NCBI RefSeq assembly: GCF_000585255.1
Contig: NZ_JANL01000008.1
Location: forward strand, 62,001-126,000
Length of the DNA: 64,000 nt
DNA from: Alkalibacterium sp. AK22
Lineage (GTDB): Bacteria; Bacillota; Bacilli; Lactobacillales; Carnobacteriaceae_A
Direction of reading: 5' to 3'
The position numbers and the translations under genes were made by a program. Every line of letters starts with the position of its first letter. Position 1 is the first letter of the stretch. Positions 16,290-25,392 of the stretch are shown piece after piece. The notes under the pieces were generated by a model. That model saw nothing but the letters and a program-made list of their open reading frames with translations, did no database searches and was not told where the DNA came from.

Positions 16290-16970
16290 CTAGTGGGCCG
16301 ACACCTTCTCAATAAGTCGCTTGACTTCCTCGACCACTTCATCGATTGTCAGCTTGGTTGTATCGATTCGTACTGCATCCTCGGCTTGCTTGAGCGGTGA
16401 AGTCTCACGGGTCGAATCCTTATAGTCTCTTTCAGCAATATCTTTTTTCAGTTGTTCCAAATCAGAAAAAATACCTTTGCCTGTATTTTCCTTGTGCCGT
16501 CTTTCTGCACGTTCCTTCACGCTTGCTACCAAAAAGACTTTAACATCCGAGTCAGGTAAAACGACTGTACCAATATCTCTGCCGTCCATGACCACACCGT
16601 TGTTTTCAGCCAGTTTTTTCTGTCTGTCGACCATTTCCTGACGCACGCTGGAGTGCGCAGCAACAATCGAAACAGCGTTCGTCACATTATTTTGTCTAAT
16701 TTCTTCTGTGACATCCTTATTATTTGCTGTGACTGACTGTCCTGTCCCCTCTTTCTTTAAAGTGATTTCAGTTCGCTTGAGCAGTTCAAGAAGCTCTTGT
16801 TCCTCTTTAATATTGACATTTTCTGTCAGAGCTACGTACGTGAGTGCACGGTACATCGCTCCTGTATCCACGTAAATCAGTCCCAAGTCATGGGCAATTT
16901 TTTTTGCGACCGTACTTTTACCGGAAGATGCCGGTCCGTCGATGGCTATCGTTAGTTTTTTTCTGTCCAT
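16290..16970 (-). CDS. cmk: cytidylate kinase
   Basis: Phosphorylates CMP and dCMP. The protein has the P-loop [10 protein letters not shown], the CMP-binding [25 protein letters not shown] and the LID region ERAERRHKE, all typical of Cmk. I chose the start [13 protein letters not shown] (226 aa), which aligns with the Bacillus protein; the ATG at 16994 is also open, and neither start has a strong ribosome site. It is 30 bases downstream of the LysM gene and upstream of rpsA. Confidence 0.95.
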   Translation of the reverse strand: MDRKKLTIAIDGPASSGKSTVAKKIAHDLGLIYVDTGAMYRALTYVALTENVNIKEEQELLELLKRTEITLKKEGTGQSVTANNKDVTEEIRQNNVTNAVSIVAAHSSVRQEMVDRQKKLAENNGVVMDGRDIGTVVLPDSDVKVFLVASVKERAERRHKENTGKGIFSDLEQLKKDIAERDYKDSTRETSPLKQAEDAVRIDTTKLTIDEVVEEVKRLIEKVSAH

Positions 16971-17000
16971 TCGGTTCACACTTTCATTCATCATATTTTG

Positions 17001-17729
17001 TTATCTGACTCTAAGTTCCTGTCCGATAAATACCGTTTCCTCGCTTAAACTGTTCAACTGCATGAGCTCCTGAGTGGTCAGTCCATGGTTGAGAGCAATA
17101 CGGTACATGTTGTCTCCAGCTTTTACTGTATAGTATTGGGCTTGTTGGTCCGAAGCAGTCTCTTGCTCTTCGGTTGCCGGTTCCTGAACAGTATCTGCCT
17201 GTTCAGAAGCTACTTCACTCTCTTGGGTGGCATTTTGTGTCTGCTGAACAGGAGCCGATGCGTCTTCAACTGATCCGGATTCTGCTTGACTTGCAGGGGC
17301 TGTTTCTATCTCTGAACTGCCAACCCCCTCTACCGTCTCTGTACTTTCTTCTGGCTCTGTTTCCTCCACCTCAAATTCTTCTTCTGGTTCTTCTTCTAAA
17401 GGGTCTTCTTCGTTTTCTTCTTCAAGCTCTTCTTCAATGTCGTCTTCCATATCATCTTCGTCTGCTTCAACGACCAACGCCTGTTCTACAGAAGGAGAGG
17501 TGGGTTCCTCTGACAAATCTTCTCTGTTTGAAAACCAGGCATAGGCAGATATAGGTAAGATAATAAGTAGAGCTAAAAAAATTACAATGACTGTAAGTAC
17601 AGGAGATATGCTCTGCTCTTTTTCGCGCTTCGCTTTCCTAGTCATGGGTCCATTTTCCTCATAGTCGACTTCTTCGTCAAAACGTTTGGACCAAAGTTCT
17701 TCCATAGATTCGCGGTCTTTACGGCTCAT
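17001..17729 (-). CDS. membrane-anchored LysM protein (YpbE-like)
   Basis: 242 residues: a charged cytoplasmic start, one membrane helix (about 43-65, LTVIVIFLALLIILPISAYAW), a very acidic Glu/Asp/Ser/Thr/Gln linker (about 70-195) and a C-terminal LysM domain (YTVKAGDNMYRIALNHGLT, about 198-242) that binds peptidoglycan. The order recQ-LysM-cmk matches ypbE in B. subtilis. The linker is much more acidic than usual for the family and looks like low-complexity expansion. It probably tethers the membrane to the cell wall; the specific role is unknown. Confidence 0.88.
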   Translation of the reverse strand: MSRKDRESMEELWSKRFDEEVDYEENGPMTRKAKREKEQSISPVLTVIVIFLALLIILPISAYAWFSNREDLSEEPTSPSVEQALVVEADEDDMEDDIEEELEEENEEDPLEEEPEEEFEVEETEPEESTETVEGVGSSEIETAPASQAESGSVEDASAPVQQTQNATQESEVASEQADTVQEPATEEQETASDQQAQYYTVKAGDNMYRIALNHGLTTQELMQLNSLSEETVFIGQELRVR

Positions 17730-17790
17730 ATTATTGCTCCTCTCAATAAAAGTCCCTTTGATTATATCATAGAATACAAAATTAATGAGG

Positions 17791-19233
17791 TCAGCTTGGT
17801 AAATTAAACAACAATTTCACTCGATCTTGCCAGTTTTCTTCACTATTTTGTAATATATTATCGTATTCCTGTTCATCATAAGGCAAGATTAATGGATTTG
17901 AGCATGTACTGCAGCAGCCGTTTTGTCGCTCTTTCAGTGATTCACGGAAATAATCAAGCAGCAGGATTCGCTTACATGAAGCTGTTCTAGCATAGCGAAT
18001 CATTGTTTGCAGCTGACTTTTCCTATTTTTTTTATAGTTCTCAATTAATGCTGTTGCTTCACTGAGAGACAACCCTTCGGTAATAAAGTGGCTTGCAAGC
18101 TGGCTGCGGTGGTCGTCAGTTAAATCTTTAAGCTTTTGAGGGTACTTATAAGCAAAAGCCAGTTGATTAGGTTCAGGCAGGCTGTCCTGCTGTAGTCTAT
18201 GCTGAATCAGCTCATCCCCCGGCGAATAGAGCAGCACCGCCACCCCGCCCTTTTTGTCTCGGCTGCATCGTCCAATCTCCTGTAAATACATTTCCGGGCT
18301 GGCAGGCATATGATAATGAATGACAAACCGGATATTAGGTTTGTCAATTCCCATTCCAAAAGCACTGGTTGCACAAATCAGGCTGACTTGTCCAGAAAGA
18401 AACTGCGCCTGCACAATTCTTTTGTCATTTGCAGTCAGATCACTGTGAAAGCTTTCTGCTTTGATGCCTATATTTGTCCGGATAAAGTCTGCTGTTTCAT
18501 CAGCGAGCTTTTTACTTGTAAAGTAGATGATTCCAGAACCTTTAAAGGTGTTAAGCAAATTAGTCAACTCATCTGTCTTATGATCACACTGCCTGACCCT
18601 AAGTTGGATTTCCGGTCGGTCAACTGAATGAACAACTGCTTTCAATGGATACCGAATACCTAGTACATCGATAATTTCTTCTCTGACTTCCTGAACAGCA
18701 GTAGCAGTCAGCGCCATCGTGAGCGGGTTATTCAGCTGCCTTCTAATGCTCCCCAGTTTGAGATAATCAGGCCGGAAGTCCATTCCCCAGTGCGAAATGC
18801 AGTGCGCTTCATCTATAACCAACAGAGACAGCTGCAGACTTCGTAAACGCTCCATCACTTGCTCCTGTTGCAGCATCTCAGGGGACACGTATATAAAGCG
18901 GTACTGGTCCAGCCTTTTTAAAATCTCCTGTTTTTCAGGATAAGTCAGGAAACTGTTCAATGCAACAACAGACTTTTCACCTTTCTGTTTCATTTTGTCC
19001 ACCTGATCCTCCATTAATGACAGCAGAGGTGAAACAATCAGTGTAGTTCCTCCGAGAAAATAAGATGGCAGCTGGTAACAAAGGGTTTTCCCAGTTCCCG
19101 TAGGCAGCATCACCAGCGTGTTTACTCCCTTGAGAACAGCTTCGACAACTTCTTCCTGACCAGCCCTGAAGTCGTCGAAACCAAAGCGTACTTTTAAAAG
19201 CTCTTTTGTCTTGAATCTTCTTGCCTCTGACAT
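17791..19233 (-). CDS. recQ: ATP-dependent DNA helicase RecQ, short form (RecS-like)
   Basis: 480-residue SF2 helicase: LPTGTGKTLCYQLP (Walker A), IDEAHCIS (DEAH box), TATA, then ATSAFGMGIDK and QEIGRCSRD (motifs V and VI) and a zinc-cysteine patch near the end (CKRIL... CCSTC). The HRDC domain is absent, as in B. subtilis RecS. The start codon at 19233 lies inside the upstream gene (40-base overlap), with AAGG only two bases before it; a later start cannot be excluded. The pairing with a YpbB-like protein is conserved across Firmicutes. Confidence 0.93.
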   Translation of the reverse strand: MSEARRFKTKELLKVRFGFDDFRAGQEEVVEAVLKGVNTLVMLPTGTGKTLCYQLPSYFLGGTTLIVSPLLSLMEDQVDKMKQKGEKSVVALNSFLTYPEKQEILKRLDQYRFIYVSPEMLQQEQVMERLRSLQLSLLVIDEAHCISHWGMDFRPDYLKLGSIRRQLNNPLTMALTATAVQEVREEIIDVLGIRYPLKAVVHSVDRPEIQLRVRQCDHKTDELTNLLNTFKGSGIIYFTSKKLADETADFIRTNIGIKAESFHSDLTANDKRIVQAQFLSGQVSLICATSAFGMGIDKPNIRFVIHYHMPASPEMYLQEIGRCSRDKKGGVAVLLYSPGDELIQHRLQQDSLPEPNQLAFAYKYPQKLKDLTDDHRSQLASHFITEGLSLSEATALIENYKKNRKSQLQTMIRYARTASCKRILLLDYFRESLKERQNGCCSTCSNPLILPYDEQEYDNILQNSEENWQDRVKLLFNLPS

Positions 19234-20282
19234 CGCCTTGCTCTCATCCTTTCAATTTCGATCAGTCTAAACCAGAAGAAATCCAGCCCTTTCATTTGCG
19301 CGTTTGCTTCCTTGAACGAAAGCTTTGGATTTTGCTCAAATAGTTGATGTAGTCTGACGGTAACGTTCGAAGGGATATAAGGGGAATAGTCATCCCAGTG
19401 ACTCACCATGACGTACTCCAGCAGATGCTCTTTAATGGTATTAATTTTGCGTTTTCGGATGGCTGCAATGTTATGCAGCGGCAGGTGCTGATGAAAGTAG
19501 CGAATACTTTTATGCGTACTTTCACTTGTACCTGAATAACTTAATTCGTCGGTCTGCTTCCAAAGAGAATAGATTAACGGGAGTTCTTCTTTAAACGTCT
19601 GAATACTTTCCATAAAGTGAAGATTTAAAAGTTCGACTGCAAGATAAGGCATGCCGTACTTTTCACTCAGCTGTCTTTGAGTCAATGCTTCTGCTGTGTG
19701 TCCAGTGAGCTGATCAAGCAGCAAGTGTATTATGTCATCGGTTTGCTTACTTAAAAATAAAATCAGTTCCTCGCCCCACTGCCTGCTTAAATCTGTTGAG
19801 CCCCTCCTTTGCAGAGACAGCCACTTTTTAACGTGCTTTTGTGTAAGGGGATCACTGATTACCGGCAAGTACTGGCTGTTATGATAGCTCATTTCTGAAA
19901 AGATTTGAGAGACAAATAAAAATCTTTTCCAGTTTGTTTTTCTGGTAAGTGCATATCTCAGTGTAGGCGCAGAAGAGGTAACTGGGTACTTGCTCAAAAA
20001 GTGTGCTTTAAGCTTAGATCCCTCTGTTGACAAGCTCCAGCTTTTGTCTGTACTTGCAAGGAATCCTTCTGACTCAAGTTCTAGCAGTAAATTTTCCCAT
20101 TGTAATTCGTTCAACCTTTCAAGTGGTGAAAGAAAAAGAGCATACAGTTCATTTTTCTCTGTCAAGTAAAGGTTGGAGGGGGTACGCTTCCCTGAAGCGA
20201 TTAAGCGAAGCTGTTTAGGGTTGACTTTGGTGTCTGCAGTAAACACTGAACATACATAATCTTTAATAAATCTTTCATCCAC
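19194..20282 (-). CDS. YpbB-like helix-turn-helix protein, RecQ partner
   Basis: 362 residues, no recognised catalytic motif. The C-terminal ~90 residues (HKSIRYFHQHLPLHNIAAIR onward) resemble the HTH_40 domain found in YpbB and at the end of some RecQ helicases. It is encoded directly upstream of recQ with a 40-base overlap, implying translational coupling and probable complex formation. In B. subtilis the order is fer-ypbB-recS; the ferredoxin gene is missing here. Function beyond RecQ association is unknown. Confidence 0.85.
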   Translation of the reverse strand: MDERFIKDYVCSVFTADTKVNPKQLRLIASGKRTPSNLYLTEKNELYALFLSPLERLNELQWENLLLELESEGFLASTDKSWSLSTEGSKLKAHFLSKYPVTSSAPTLRYALTRKTNWKRFLFVSQIFSEMSYHNSQYLPVISDPLTQKHVKKWLSLQRRGSTDLSRQWGEELILFLSKQTDDIIHLLLDQLTGHTAEALTQRQLSEKYGMPYLAVELLNLHFMESIQTFKEELPLIYSLWKQTDELSYSGTSESTHKSIRYFHQHLPLHNIAAIRKRKINTIKEHLLEYVMVSHWDDYSPYIPSNVTVRLHQLFEQNPKLSFKEANAQMKGLDFFWFRLIEIERMRARRCQRQEDSRQKSF

Positions 20283-20371
20283 TTGTTACCACCTTCTTTT
20301 ATCCAGTATACGCGGGTGCGCATTTAAATACACTCTCAAATTCCATGTTGCCAAAGCATTTAACAGTCAGC

Positions 20372-20411
20372 AAAAAGAGACGTGGCCGCTTTATACGGTC
20401 CCGTCTCTTTT
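20372..20411 (-). terminator. terminator of ribU
   Basis: AAAAAGAGACG (20372-20382) pairs with CGTCTCTTTT (20402-20411), 10 bases beyond the ribU stop; A/T tails on both sides. Confidence 0.88.
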
Positions 20412-20420
20412 CCCTGAGCC

Positions 20421-21032
20421 TTACTTTATTTCAGACATGACGTAGCTTGCCTGTTTCTTGCGATTGATTTTTTTTCTTGTCTTGTCGAGCCACGGCTTGA
20501 GCTTTGCAAAAGCTGTGAAAAACAGGGCACCGACCATCGGACCTTTAATCAGATTAAAAGGCACTATGGCAAATAGCAGATAGGTCCGCATAGGTCCAAC
20601 ATCAAATCCCATAACCGCCATATAGGCCGGAGCGATAAAGAGCCAATTGGCCAAAGCCATCGCTGCTGTAAGCGTCAGACTGGCCAGTCCGGTAGCTGCT
20701 AGCTTATTTTTCAGATCCATGCCTCTTCGAGTGATGAAGAGGTAAAGAGGTAATGTGAACGACAAGGTCGCGATAAATGCTGCCGTATCACCGATTGGGA
20801 AGCCCATTTCTCCACCTTTTTGGGCATATGACAGCAGCGAACGAATGAAAGCAATCGCCACACCAGCCAGCGGTCCATAGATGTACATACCAAAAAGTAC
20901 GGCAAGGTCACTGAAGTCGATTTTCAAAAATGGCGATCCCGGAAGAACGGGAAAAGATAGTGTCGAGATAACCCAGGCTAGTGAAGCCAGCATGGCAATC
21001 CCTACTAATCGTTTTGTCTTGTTGTTTGTCAT
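20421..21032 (-). CDS. ribU: riboflavin ECF transporter S component RibU
   Basis: Membrane substrate-binding subunit that works with the shared ECF module (EcfA1A2T, not in the window) to import riboflavin. The 203-residue protein has about six hydrophobic helices and ends in a basic tail. An FMN riboswitch with a terminator precedes it, making the substrate assignment strong. The ATG at 21032 follows AGGAGGA; the open frame to 21104 lies in the leader. The position after resE matches ypaA in B. subtilis. Confidence 0.95.
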   Translation of the reverse strand: MTNNKTKRLVGIAMLASLAWVISTLSFPVLPGSPFLKIDFSDLAVLFGMYIYGPLAGVAIAFIRSLLSYAQKGGEMGFPIGDTAAFIATLSFTLPLYLFITRRGMDLKNKLAATGLASLTLTAAMALANWLFIAPAYMAVMGFDVGPMRTYLLFAIVPFNLIKGPMVGALFFTAFAKLKPWLDKTRKKINRKKQASYVMSEIK

Positions 21033-21122
21033 AATAAATCCTCCTGAAGGATTCATCATTTCTAGGGTGAACTTTGAAGACCCCCACTCTGACCTGTTCT
21101 GCAAGTAATAGAAGCGGCCAGC

Positions 21123-21163
21123 AAAAAAGCTCTGCTGTTCCCACTTCAGGTCACTAACAGAGC
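21123..21163 (-). terminator. riboswitch-controlled terminator before ribU
   Basis: On the minus strand GCTCTGTT (21163-21156) can pair with the bulged CAGAGC arm (21134-21129), followed by six T (21128-21123). It lies between the FMN aptamer and the ribU ribosome site, as expected for transcription attenuation. Confidence 0.85.
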
Positions 21164-21197
21164 ATAAAGACAGAATTATTTACGGTCTAAAAGCTCC

Positions 21198-21309
21198 ATC
21201 TTCTTTATCCAGACTATACTGTCGGTACTGGAATTACACCAGTTCAGCAACTTGCAGTCGCTCGTGGACTATACCACCGGTCGGGATTTACACCCTGCCC
21301 CTGAAGATG
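21198..21309 (-). ncRNA. FMN riboswitch (RFN element)
   Basis: The minus strand carries the conserved RFN core: closing arms ATCTTC and GAAGAT, then AGGGGCAGGGTG, AATCCCGACCGGTGG, AGTCC, TGGTGTAATTCCAGTACCGAC and AGTCTGGAT in order. FMN binding should favour the downstream terminator, shutting off ribU when flavin is plentiful. Confidence 0.96.
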
Positions 21310-21336
21310 AATCATGATATTTTATTTTCATTATCA

Positions 21337-21365
21337 ATTATACACTAATGTGAAAGATTAGTCAA
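21337..21365 (-). promoter_or_regulatory. promoter of the riboswitch-ribU transcript
   Basis: TTGACT (21365-21360), 17 bases, perfect TATAAT (21342-21337) on the minus strand, about 30 bases before the aptamer. Confidence 0.9.
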
Positions 21366-21381
21366 GCTCTATACAGCCGTT

Positions 21382-23205
21382 TCACGGCCCATTTTCCTGC
21401 ATTGGCTCTTCTTCCGCCACTGGAAGATGGATAATAAAAGAAGCTCCTTGTCCTGACTTGGACTCTACCTCAATATAGCCATCGTGAGCTTCTACTATAT
21501 TCTTCACAAGAGACAGACCAATCCCTGTTCCTTTAGCATTAACCGCATAATTGTTTCTCGATTTGTCAACTTTAAAGAAACGGTCAAAAATATATGGCAC
21601 ATCTTCTTCAGGTATTCCCGTGCCTGTGTCTTTAACGACCATGACTACCTCATTAAGCTGGGGTTCATTAAAGAGCTGCAACGCAACGATTTTTTCGTCT
21701 TTTTCTGTCATGCTAGTGTGACGGATAGCATTATTGATTAGGTTCACAAACACCTGATCGATTTTATCTTTGTCCATCAGCAGTTCAACCGACTCTTTAG
21801 GTATATCCAGTTGAAGCGATACATCTGCTTCGTTCGCCATTTTATCAAAACGGAACAGCAGATTTCTCATATACTGGTTTAAATGCACCCATGTTTTCTG
21901 GAGTTCGATAAATCCTGCTTCCATTCGGGAAAGATCCAGCATTTCATTCACCATGCGATTCATTCGCTGAGACTCATCTCGAATGATTGTAGCCATTTCC
22001 TTTTTCTCGTCAGGGCTTTCCGCGACGTCATCCAGAATTGCTTCACTGTATCCCTGAACCATAACAAGCGGTGTACGAAGTTCGTGAGAAACATTGTTGA
22101 TAAAATCGACCCGCATTTTATCCAGACGATGCTCCTTAGTCAAATCTTTTGTTGAAACCAATACCCCACGCAGGTCATTTTTCTTCTCGTCTACCAGCGG
22201 AAGCAGCGTAACATCGTGATAGGATTCTTCCATTTCGATTGTAAAATGTCCCGGACTGTTACTTTCTGTTGCCTTGTGAAGCTCTTTGCCCAAATCAACA
22301 AATTCTTTATCCTCACTGAAGTTGGCTTTTTCAATCTGGTACTGTGTAAGAAATAAATCACCAACAGGATTAGATAAAAGCAAAGTAAGGTCCGCATCGT
22401 AATAGAGAATACCGGTCTCAATACTGTGCATGATATGTGCTAGCAGTTCTTTCTCCTGTTTGACAACAGTACGATTAGTCTCTAGAGAGTGTCCCATTTT
22501 GTTCATGGCCATTGCCAGTTCTGACAAGTCATCCCGACCAGATATCGGCAGCTGATGAGTAAAATCATCACGGGCAAAGTCAAAAGCAATATTGGTCATG
22601 GCGTTGATGGGCTCAGAAACATTTTTCTTTAAATACATATAGTAGTAAGCTGCAATCAGCAGCTGCAAAACCGCTAATCCCGTAATAACATACGTCATTC
22701 GACGTTCAATGGCAATCAGGAAGGACAGATCAGCGTAAGAAACAAGTGCTAGCTCTTCTCCATCCAATTCTGTAGTTTGAATTCTAAAAACAAAAGGGAT
22801 TCTGTAATTCATCCCTGTATCGACATCGGAGCGGATCATGAGGTCTGAGCTTGAATCTATCTGGGTTGTAATGTCCGGTTTGTTTTCCATCGTCTCCAGC
22901 ACTTCATTGGAAAATGGATACAGCCAGTCTTCTTCGCCCAGACGGTTAGTGTCTTCCGTACTCAAAGCAAAATGAATACTGGAATGCAAATTATTAACTG
23001 ATTCTATATTCTCTACTAAAAAAAGTGGATCCGCAGTGGCTAAGCGTTCCACATTTATAATTATTTCTTCAAAATCATTCATGAAGTTTTCTTTGATCTG
23101 CTGTGAATAAAAAACACCATAGAATAATGTAGTAGCGATAAAAGAGAATAATATGATCCCAAAGGTAATGAGCCAGATTCTGATTGCGACTACATTTATC
23201 TTCAT
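21382..23205 (-). CDS. resE: sensor histidine kinase ResE/SrrB-like
   Basis: 607 residues: two membrane helices (about 8-30 and 172-193) enclosing an extracytoplasmic sensor region of about 140 residues, HAMP, a PAS-like domain (about 255-360), HisKA with phosphoacceptor FINNVSHELRTPL, and HATPase with NLINNAIRHT, DTGTGIPEEDV and GTGIGLSLVKNIV. Paired with the regulator 5 bases upstream. Position between rluB/resD and ribU is that of resE in B. subtilis, where the pair responds to oxygen limitation; the resABC cytochrome genes are absent, so the signal here may differ. PhoR/WalK-type relatives share this architecture, so the name rests on synteny. Confidence 0.85.
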   Translation of the reverse strand: MKINVVAIRIWLITFGIILFSFIATTLFYGVFYSQQIKENFMNDFEEIIINVERLATADPLFLVENIESVNNLHSSIHFALSTEDTNRLGEEDWLYPFSNEVLETMENKPDITTQIDSSSDLMIRSDVDTGMNYRIPFVFRIQTTELDGEELALVSYADLSFLIAIERRMTYVITGLAVLQLLIAAYYYMYLKKNVSEPINAMTNIAFDFARDDFTHQLPISGRDDLSELAMAMNKMGHSLETNRTVVKQEKELLAHIMHSIETGILYYDADLTLLLSNPVGDLFLTQYQIEKANFSEDKEFVDLGKELHKATESNSPGHFTIEMEESYHDVTLLPLVDEKKNDLRGVLVSTKDLTKEHRLDKMRVDFINNVSHELRTPLVMVQGYSEAILDDVAESPDEKKEMATIIRDESQRMNRMVNEMLDLSRMEAGFIELQKTWVHLNQYMRNLLFRFDKMANEADVSLQLDIPKESVELLMDKDKIDQVFVNLINNAIRHTSMTEKDEKIVALQLFNEPQLNEVVMVVKDTGTGIPEEDVPYIFDRFFKVDKSRNNYAVNAKGTGIGLSLVKNIVEAHDGYIEVESKSGQGASFIIHLPVAEEEPMQENGP

Positions 23206-23210
23206 GAATG

Positions 23211-23960
23211 TTACTCCTCTTCTTCGTGAGGATATGAATTCAGTTTATAGCCGAGTCCCCATACCGTTTCGATCATCTTAGCAGCCACATCGGACTCTTT
23301 CTTCAGTTTCTCTCTCAGGCGCTTGACGTGTGTGTCCACTGTTCTAAGATCTCCAAAGAATTCATATTTCCACACTTCTCTTAAAAGCTGTTCACGACCA
23401 AATATCTGATCGGGCGCAGACATAAGATAATGCAGCAGATCGTATTCTTTCGGTGTGAGGTTGACTGCTTTACCATCAGCGGTAACCCGTCTGGAATCAT
23501 TGTCGATTTCCAGGTGAGGCAATTTAAGCGTATCGGTCACCCCGCCTGCTGTTTCTGCTGAACCGCCCCTAGCTTTGGTACGTTTAATAATTGCTGCCAC
23601 TCGCAAAACGATTTCTCTTGGACTAAAAGGCTTAACGATATAGTCATCCGCCCCTACTTCAAATCCCTGAATTCTATTCAGCTCTTCACCTTTGGCTGTA
23701 AGCATCATAATTGGGGTCTCTTTTTCTTTTCTCAGCTCTTCAGCTACTTGAATACCGTCCATTTCAGGCATCATGACATCAAGCAGAATTAAATCGTACT
23801 CATTTTCCATGGCCAATTCCAGAGCCACTTTGCCATTTTCTGCTTCATCAATGTCGTAATCAGCTTTTTCGAGATACATTTTAAGCAAGCGCCGGATACG
23901 ATCCTCGTCGTCCACAACTAGCAACTTTTTTTGGTTTTCCTGAATAGATTCTTCAGTCAA
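23211..23960 (-). CDS. resD: response regulator ResD/SrrA-like (OmpR family)
   Basis: 249 residues: receiver domain with DDE, phosphoacceptor Asp in LILLDVMMPEMDG, and Lys in VKPFSP; then an OmpR winged helix (LTPKEYDLLHYL, RTVDTHVKRLREKL, VWGLGYKL). I propose a TTG start at 23960 because GAGGAG lies 9 bases upstream; an ATG at 23996 lacks a ribosome site, and longer forms run into rluB. A TATAAT promoter at 24025-24054 precedes it. Name by synteny with resD. Confidence 0.87.
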   Translation of the reverse strand: MTEESIQENQKKLLVVDDEDRIRRLLKMYLEKADYDIDEAENGKVALELAMENEYDLILLDVMMPEMDGIQVAEELRKEKETPIMMLTAKGEELNRIQGFEVGADDYIVKPFSPREIVLRVAAIIKRTKARGGSAETAGGVTDTLKLPHLEIDNDSRRVTADGKAVNLTPKEYDLLHYLMSAPDQIFGREQLLREVWKYEFFGDLRTVDTHVKRLREKLKKESDVAAKMIETVWGLGYKLNSYPHEEEE

Positions 23961-24024
23961 TTTAAGACACTCCTCTAAACTATATTGGGTAGTCATTCCG
24001 TTATAAATCAATCTCTTTCTTTTA

Positions 24025-24054
24025 ATTATAACTAAAGCACTGTCATACTTCCAA
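24025..24054 (-). promoter_or_regulatory. promoter of resDE
   Basis: TTGGAA (24054-24049), 18 bases, perfect TATAAT (24030-24025) on the minus strand. The -35 and spacer lie at the rluB stop region, so resDE can be expressed apart from the upstream genes. Confidence 0.7.
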
Positions 24055-24069
24055 CAATTCCACCTAATA

Positions 24070-24801
24070 TCAAGAGGAGTAGTTTTCATCGACCAGCTGT
24101 TTCAATTTGTTGACTTCAAAGTTTTTCAGCTCACGCCATTCACCTGACTGAAGACCATCGGCAGTCAGAAAAGCATACTGATGGCGATTCAGTTTTTCAA
24201 CTGGAAAGCCGACAGTTTTCATCATTTTCTTTACCTGATGATTTTTACCTTCATGGATGGTCAGTTCAACAAGACTGGTATTGGAAGATGCATTGACATC
24301 AATAATTCTTGCCTGCGCCGGCCGAGTCTTGTAACCGTCAATGGTAACTCCACGCTCCAGACGACTGACAGCCTTTTTGTCAATCAAGCCCGTCACCTTG
24401 GCCACATAGGTTTTTTCCACTCCATATGTCGGATGAGTCAGCTTGTTTGTCAATTCCCCATCATTTGTTACTAGAATGACTCCAGTTGTATCGTAATCCA
24501 AACGTCCCACCGGATAAACTCTCTGGTCGATAGAAGAAAAGAAATCAACGACTGTTTTTCGGCCTTTGGGATCTTCGGCACTCGAAATCACTCCACGAGG
24601 CTTATTGAGGAGGAAATATAGCTTCTGTTCCTGAGTAATGGGTATATTGTCGACTTCAATGGTGTCGCTAGGCTTTACATTGACTCCCATTTCTGTCACA
24701 ATCTGGCCATTAACTTTGACACGCCCTTCTTTGATGAGCTTTTCCGATGCTCTTCGAGAGGCTATCCCCGCATGTGCCATGACTTTCTGTAATCTTTCCA
24801 T
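24070..24801 (-). CDS. rluB: 23S rRNA pseudouridine synthase RluB
   Basis: Modifies uridine near the peptidyl transferase centre. The 243-residue protein has an N-terminal S4 RNA-binding domain (MERLQKVMAHAGIASRRASE) and the catalytic motif VGRLDYDTTG with the nucleophilic Asp. LLNKPRGV and EGKNHQVKKM are further RsuA/RluB-family motifs. It follows scpB, the standard Firmicute order. Confidence 0.94.
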   Translation of the reverse strand: MERLQKVMAHAGIASRRASEKLIKEGRVKVNGQIVTEMGVNVKPSDTIEVDNIPITQEQKLYFLLNKPRGVISSAEDPKGRKTVVDFFSSIDQRVYPVGRLDYDTTGVILVTNDGELTNKLTHPTYGVEKTYVAKVTGLIDKKAVSRLERGVTIDGYKTRPAQARIIDVNASSNTSLVELTIHEGKNHQVKKMMKTVGFPVEKLNRHQYAFLTADGLQSGEWRELKNFEVNKLKQLVDENYSS

Positions 24802-24828
24802 TTCATTGCTCCCTCGTCACTTTATATT

Positions 24829-25386
24829 TTAGCCGAAATTCAGCGTCTCATCGAACAGGTTCTGACTAACAGTCTGTTCTTCTAGCTCCAGTTCCGGTAG
24901 TTCTGTCAAATCATTAAGTCCAAAGTAATCCAAAAAATAGTCTGTGGTACCATATAAAACGGGCTTGCCCGGTGCCTCCAGACGCCCAATTTCTGCAATA
25001 AGCCCTCTATTTTTCAGTTTATGCAGACTGGATGAGAGCTGAACCCCTCTAATTTCTTCTATTTCAAGTCGGGTTATCGGCTGTTTATAGGCTATCACCG
25101 CCAGCGTTTCGACCGAAGCCTTGCTCAATTTTTTACTTAGCGGAGACTGGGCGTAAAGCTGGATAATTTGTGACAAGTTTTTCTTGGTCACCAGCCGGTA
25201 ACTGTCAGCTGTTTCTATTAAAGTCAACCCACGCTGGCTGTTTTGGTCATATTCTTCTTTTAACTTATGCATACAAGCCTGAACATGATCAATCGTAGAA
25301 CGGTTAAGTTGCGCCAGTTCACTCAATGTCAGGCCCTCTTCTCCTGCTACGAAAAGTAGAGCTTCATATGCTGCAAATTCACTCAT
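24829..25386 (-). CDS. scpB: segregation and condensation protein ScpB
   Basis: Winged-helix subunit of the Smc-ScpAB condensin complex that compacts and separates chromosomes. The 185 residues include EALLFVAGEEGLTLSELAQL and VETLAVIAYKQPITRLEIEEIRG, a highly conserved ScpB signature. It is 6 bases downstream of scpA. Confidence 0.96.
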   Translation of the reverse strand: MSEFAAYEALLFVAGEEGLTLSELAQLNRSTIDHVQACMHKLKEEYDQNSQRGLTLIETADSYRLVTKKNLSQIIQLYAQSPLSKKLSKASVETLAVIAYKQPITRLEIEEIRGVQLSSSLHKLKNRGLIAEIGRLEAPGKPVLYGTTDYFLDYFGLNDLTELPELELEEQTVSQNLFDETLNFG

Positions 25387-25392
25387 CTACAG

